Source: Shewanella pealeana ATCC 700345
GTDB lineage: Bacteria > Pseudomonadota > Gammaproteobacteria > Enterobacterales > Shewanellaceae
Direction of reading: 5' to 3'
NCBI RefSeq assembly: GCF_000018285.1
Contig: NC_009901.1
Location: 4,401,001 to 4,465,000 of the forward strand
Length of the DNA stretch: 64,000 nt
Shown piece by piece: positions 61,614 through 64,000 of this stretch. The position numbers and the translations under genes were made by a program. Position 1 is the stretch's first letter. The number at the start of each line of letters is the position of its first letter. Under the pieces are notes generated by a model. The model saw only the letters and a list, made by a program, of their open reading frames with translations. It had not been told where the DNA came from and made no database searches.

Positions 61614-64000
61614 TTAAGCGCTCTTACTCATAGATTCAGACTGTAAATACTTGGCCACATCGACCTCATTAATCTGTGCCGGAACCAAGAATTTATGGGC
61701 GTATTCCAAGTAAATGCCACTCGATAAAAACAGCTTAAAGATATCCATATCCAGATGTTCATCCAGTGCCATCTTATGCAAGATATCTATGGCGACACTG
61801 AGAGGCTTGGCCTTCTTGTAAGGCCTATCGGCCGCGGTTAACGCTTCGAATATATCGGCAACCACCAAGATCCGTTCGGGGATCGACAAGTCTTCGGCGC
61901 TAAGCTTACGTGGGTAACCCGTGCCTTTTAAGGTTTCGTGGTGAGTCGAGGCATAACGTGGCACCCTTGCCAGCTCGGGCGGAAACGGTAAGTTTTCCAG
62001 CATCTTAATGGTGCTGGTGACATGCTCATTAATCTTAAACCTGTCTTCAGTGGTCAAGGTGCCGCGAGAGATAGTGAGGTTATAGAGTTCACCTAAGTTA
62101 TATTGATGCTGCGGGATCGCCATCTTAATACCAAATTTAGGGTCAAACTCCACCTGATTGATGCGCTTGATAATATGCTCAGATTTATCTCTTAGTAGCG
62201 GTTCGGTAACAGGATAGCTGAGCTCGCTAGCTTGCTCACTGAGGTTGAGTTCCTCTACCGGCGAGAGACCAAGCCTATCGTCGAAGTGACGCTGCCAAGT
62301 GATATCGGCAAGCTGGGCTAGGCGTGCTTTGGCCTCTTGCCCCATAAACTCACCACCGACATTGGCCTTGGCAATAAACTCAAAGTCTGCCGTTAATTGC
62401 TTGCGCTTTTCAGTCAGTTCAGCAAGATAAAATTCATTGGATTCGCTCCCTGAGGCACTTCGCTTCAGGTAATCAATTTCGGCATCACGCCAAAGCACCT
62501 CAAAACGCATCCGCACCTCATGAATACGGTTATAAACCGCCTCAAGCTTAGTGCCCTTATCGACAATATATTCTGGGGTGGTGATCTTGCCGCAATCGTG
62601 TAACCAGGCGGCAATTCTAAATTCTCTGTGCTCATCGGCCGAATGAAACTTGAAGTCTTTAAAGGGGGCTAGCTGCGACTTTTCAGCGGCATCAGCCAAC
62701 ATTAAGCCAAGCTCGGGCACGCGATTACAGTGGCCTGCGGTATAGGGAGATTTATCATCGATCGCTTGGGCGATAAGCTTGATAAAAGACTCCATCAACT
62801 CCTTTTGATTCTCCTCATAAGCTTGGATCGCGCTCGACATTTCCATCATAGATTCAGCCAGTTCATCCAGCTCGGTAATGTTGGACTCGACCCGTTTAAC
62901 TTCGTCGTACTGGCGATTTTTTATCTTATCATTCTCGATGGCAAGTAGTTTTACTGGGCGAATAATAGGTGATGAGAACAGCCAAGATACAGGCAAGATA
63001 ATTAACAAACAGATACTGGTGAGCAAGATAGATTGCTGCACCTTTTCAACACTCGTCGCCAATAACTGCTTGGCCGGAACCACGATAGCAAAGAACTCCT
63101 GACTTCCGGCTGAAGGCTTTTTACTTGCAGCTGAAGACTTTTTACTTGTAGCTGAAGGCTCCTTACTCCCAGCCGAGGGCTCGGCACTTGTGGCTAAGGG
63201 CTCTTTACTACTGGCTAAGGGCTCCCCAAGAGGGGTGACATAGAGGAACTCCTCAACACCGTTAATCTCACGACGAATCAGTCGTTTCTGGTTTTCAGGC
63301 TCGCTTGCAAGATCTATAAGCGCCTCAAAGGGAACGGTTCCTTGGGTCGATAGAGTCTGCTTCTCTCCTTCACCAAACCATTTAGCTCTTAATGCTTGCC
63401 GTTGCTCCGGAGTTATATTGGCAAGCGCCAGATTGATTATCTCGATAATGGCCGAGTCCTGATTAGGCATCACAATATGTAAACCGGTATTCAACTCTAC
63501 TGGCGAGAAATCGAGTTGCTCATGGAATTGAATCTGTTCAACAAAAAACTGGTTCGCCGTGTAGTGCAAGATAATGCTACTGTCGAGCGCCGCAAAAACG
63601 GCTCCCTCTTCAACCGCATGCAATATGGCGTAGGTAGAAGCCATTTCAACGATTTCAATTAACGGATAGTTCTGCCGAATGACTTCGACAATAGACCAAC
63701 CCGTAGGGATAGCAACTTGCTTACCGTTGAGCTGCTCAATATGGGTAATTTGTGGCACTCCCTGCTGGGTAACGAGTGCGTAAGGCAGCTCAAGAAACGG
63801 TTCACTAAACTCACCCAGTAAGAGGGTTTCATCGGTTTTGATTACCGAGTGCAGCATATCTAGCTCGTTGGCTTTATAATTCTCGGTTAACTCTTTCCAG
63901 CTAAAACCATTGATATAGCGCAGTTCTAATCCCGTCATATCCGCCACTAAATTCAACAGTTCGACACTATAACCTTGGGGCATGCCCGAAATAGCAAAAT
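61614..64000 (-). CDS. HD-GYP c-di-GMP phosphodiesterase with SBP-type sensor (partial, 5' end outside window)
   Basis: Reads open to the window edge (F-A-I-S-G-M-P-Q-G-Y at the border), so the N-terminus and signal peptide lie beyond base 64000; 794 residues are visible. Periplasmic SBP family 3 domain (first about 225 residues: GYSVELLNLVADMTGL, VAIPTGWSI), then a low-complexity Ser/Lys/Pro repeat (KEPSATS type), a membrane segment, HAMP-like linker, and the HD-GYP domain: HDCGKITTPEYIVDKGTKLE and HHETLKGTGYP. The second motif keeps HHE and GYP. Probably degrades c-di-GMP when a small ligand binds. A long segment lies between the two motifs. Confidence 0.9.
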   Translation of the reverse strand, partial: FAISGMPQGYSVELLNLVADMTGLELRYINGFSWKELTENYKANELDMLHSVIKTDETLLLGEFSEPFLELPYALVTQQGVPQITHIEQLNGKQVAIPTGWSIVEVIRQNYPLIEIVEMASTYAILHAVEEGAVFAALDSSIILHYTANQFFVEQIQFHEQLDFSPVELNTGLHIVMPNQDSAIIEIINLALANITPEQRQALRAKWFGEGEKQTLSTQGTVPFEALIDLASEPENQKRLIRREINGVEEFLYVTPLGEPLASSKEPLATSAEPSAGSKEPSATSKKSSAASKKPSAGSQEFFAIVVPAKQLLATSVEKVQQSILLTSICLLIILPVSWLFSSPIIRPVKLLAIENDKIKNRQYDEVKRVESNITELDELAESMMEMSSAIQAYEENQKELMESFIKLIAQAIDDKSPYTAGHCNRVPELGLMLADAAEKSQLAPFKDFKFHSADEHREFRIAAWLHDCGKITTPEYIVDKGTKLEAVYNRIHEVRMRFEVLWRDAEIDYLKRSASGSESNEFYLAELTEKRKQLTADFEFIAKANVGGEFMGQEAKARLAQLADITWQRHFDDRLGLSPVEELNLSEQASELSYPVTEPLLRDKSEHIIKRINQVEFDPKFGIKMAIPQHQYNLGELYNLTISRGTLTTEDRFKINEHVTSTIKMLENLPFPPELARVPRYASTHHETLKGTGYPRKLSAEDLSIPERILVVADIFEALTAADRPYKKAKPLSVAIDILHKMALDEHLDMDIFKLFLSSGIYLEYAHKFLVPAQINEVDVAKYLQSESMSKSA
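63106..63230 (-). repeat. 21-bp tandem repeats in the HD-GYP gene
   Basis: About six degenerate 21-bp units that encode a seven-residue repeat (K/S-E/K-P/S-S/L-A-x-S). Frame is kept, so copy number can change without stopping translation. Confidence 0.88.

Overview
The window looks like a chromosomal segment of a marine gammaproteobacterium, most likely Shewanella or a close relative. The evidence is the conserved block mla / yrbG / kdsD-kdsC / lptC-lptA-lptB / rpoN-hpf-ptsN-rapZ-npr, followed by genes typical of that genus: a DUF2999 protein, a Mop-domain molbindin, a NikR-regulated Ni transporter, flavorubredoxin norVW, and several c-di-GMP enzymes. The genus is an inference from gene order and protein character; no database was searched. 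I saw no tRNA, rRNA, CRISPR array, insertion sequence or prophage.

Layout. 1-11163: envelope and nitrogen-PTS housekeeping genes, ending in mgtE. rapZ is split by a 13-bp tandem duplication. 11232-18400 (mostly minus strand): a ModA-like binding protein with a long structured leader, an OmpA-type lipoprotein, a small HTH protein, an FG-GAP repeat protein, and a GT2-GT39-GtrA glycosylation operon. 18530-20562: a two-component system divergent from that operon. 20588-26093: a hydrolase, an RlmI-like methyltransferase whose gene end is triplicated, an MFS pump, rlmC and a molbindin. 26213-33788: a NifX-like/DUF134 pair, the nikABCDE operon, divergent nikR and a DUF1275 protein. 33861-39486: a cyclophilin, a Tat-exported PLP enzyme, and an SBP/GGDEF-EAL pair. 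39929-45464: norVW, a cysteine synthase-like enzyme and a Tat-type HisC-like protein. 45808-56056: a chitinase behind a c-di-GMP riboswitch, the yiaWV pair, membrane proteins, a MORN lipoprotein, a purine permease behind a guanine riboswitch, and a TerC/CorC protein. 56438-64000: a large lipoprotein, an Omp85-type barrel with a periplasmic partner, and an HD-GYP phosphodiesterase cut by the window end.

How the genes work together. Three threads recur. (i) c-di-GMP: a GGDEF-EAL enzyme with I-site, an HD-GYP enzyme and a class-I riboswitch before a chitinase. (ii) Anaerobic/metal metabolism: nik with an FNR-like site, norVW with a sigma-54 promoter and NorR-type sites, molybdenum-related proteins, and rpoN itself. 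(iii) Short tandem duplications, in genes and between them (13, 15, 21, 9 and 103 bp units), which suggest replication slippage as a local source of change. The strongest non-coding finds are the guanine riboswitch at 52900-52964 with mutually exclusive downstream hairpins, the c-di-GMP riboswitch at 48054-48144, and the sigma-54/NorR control region of norVW.
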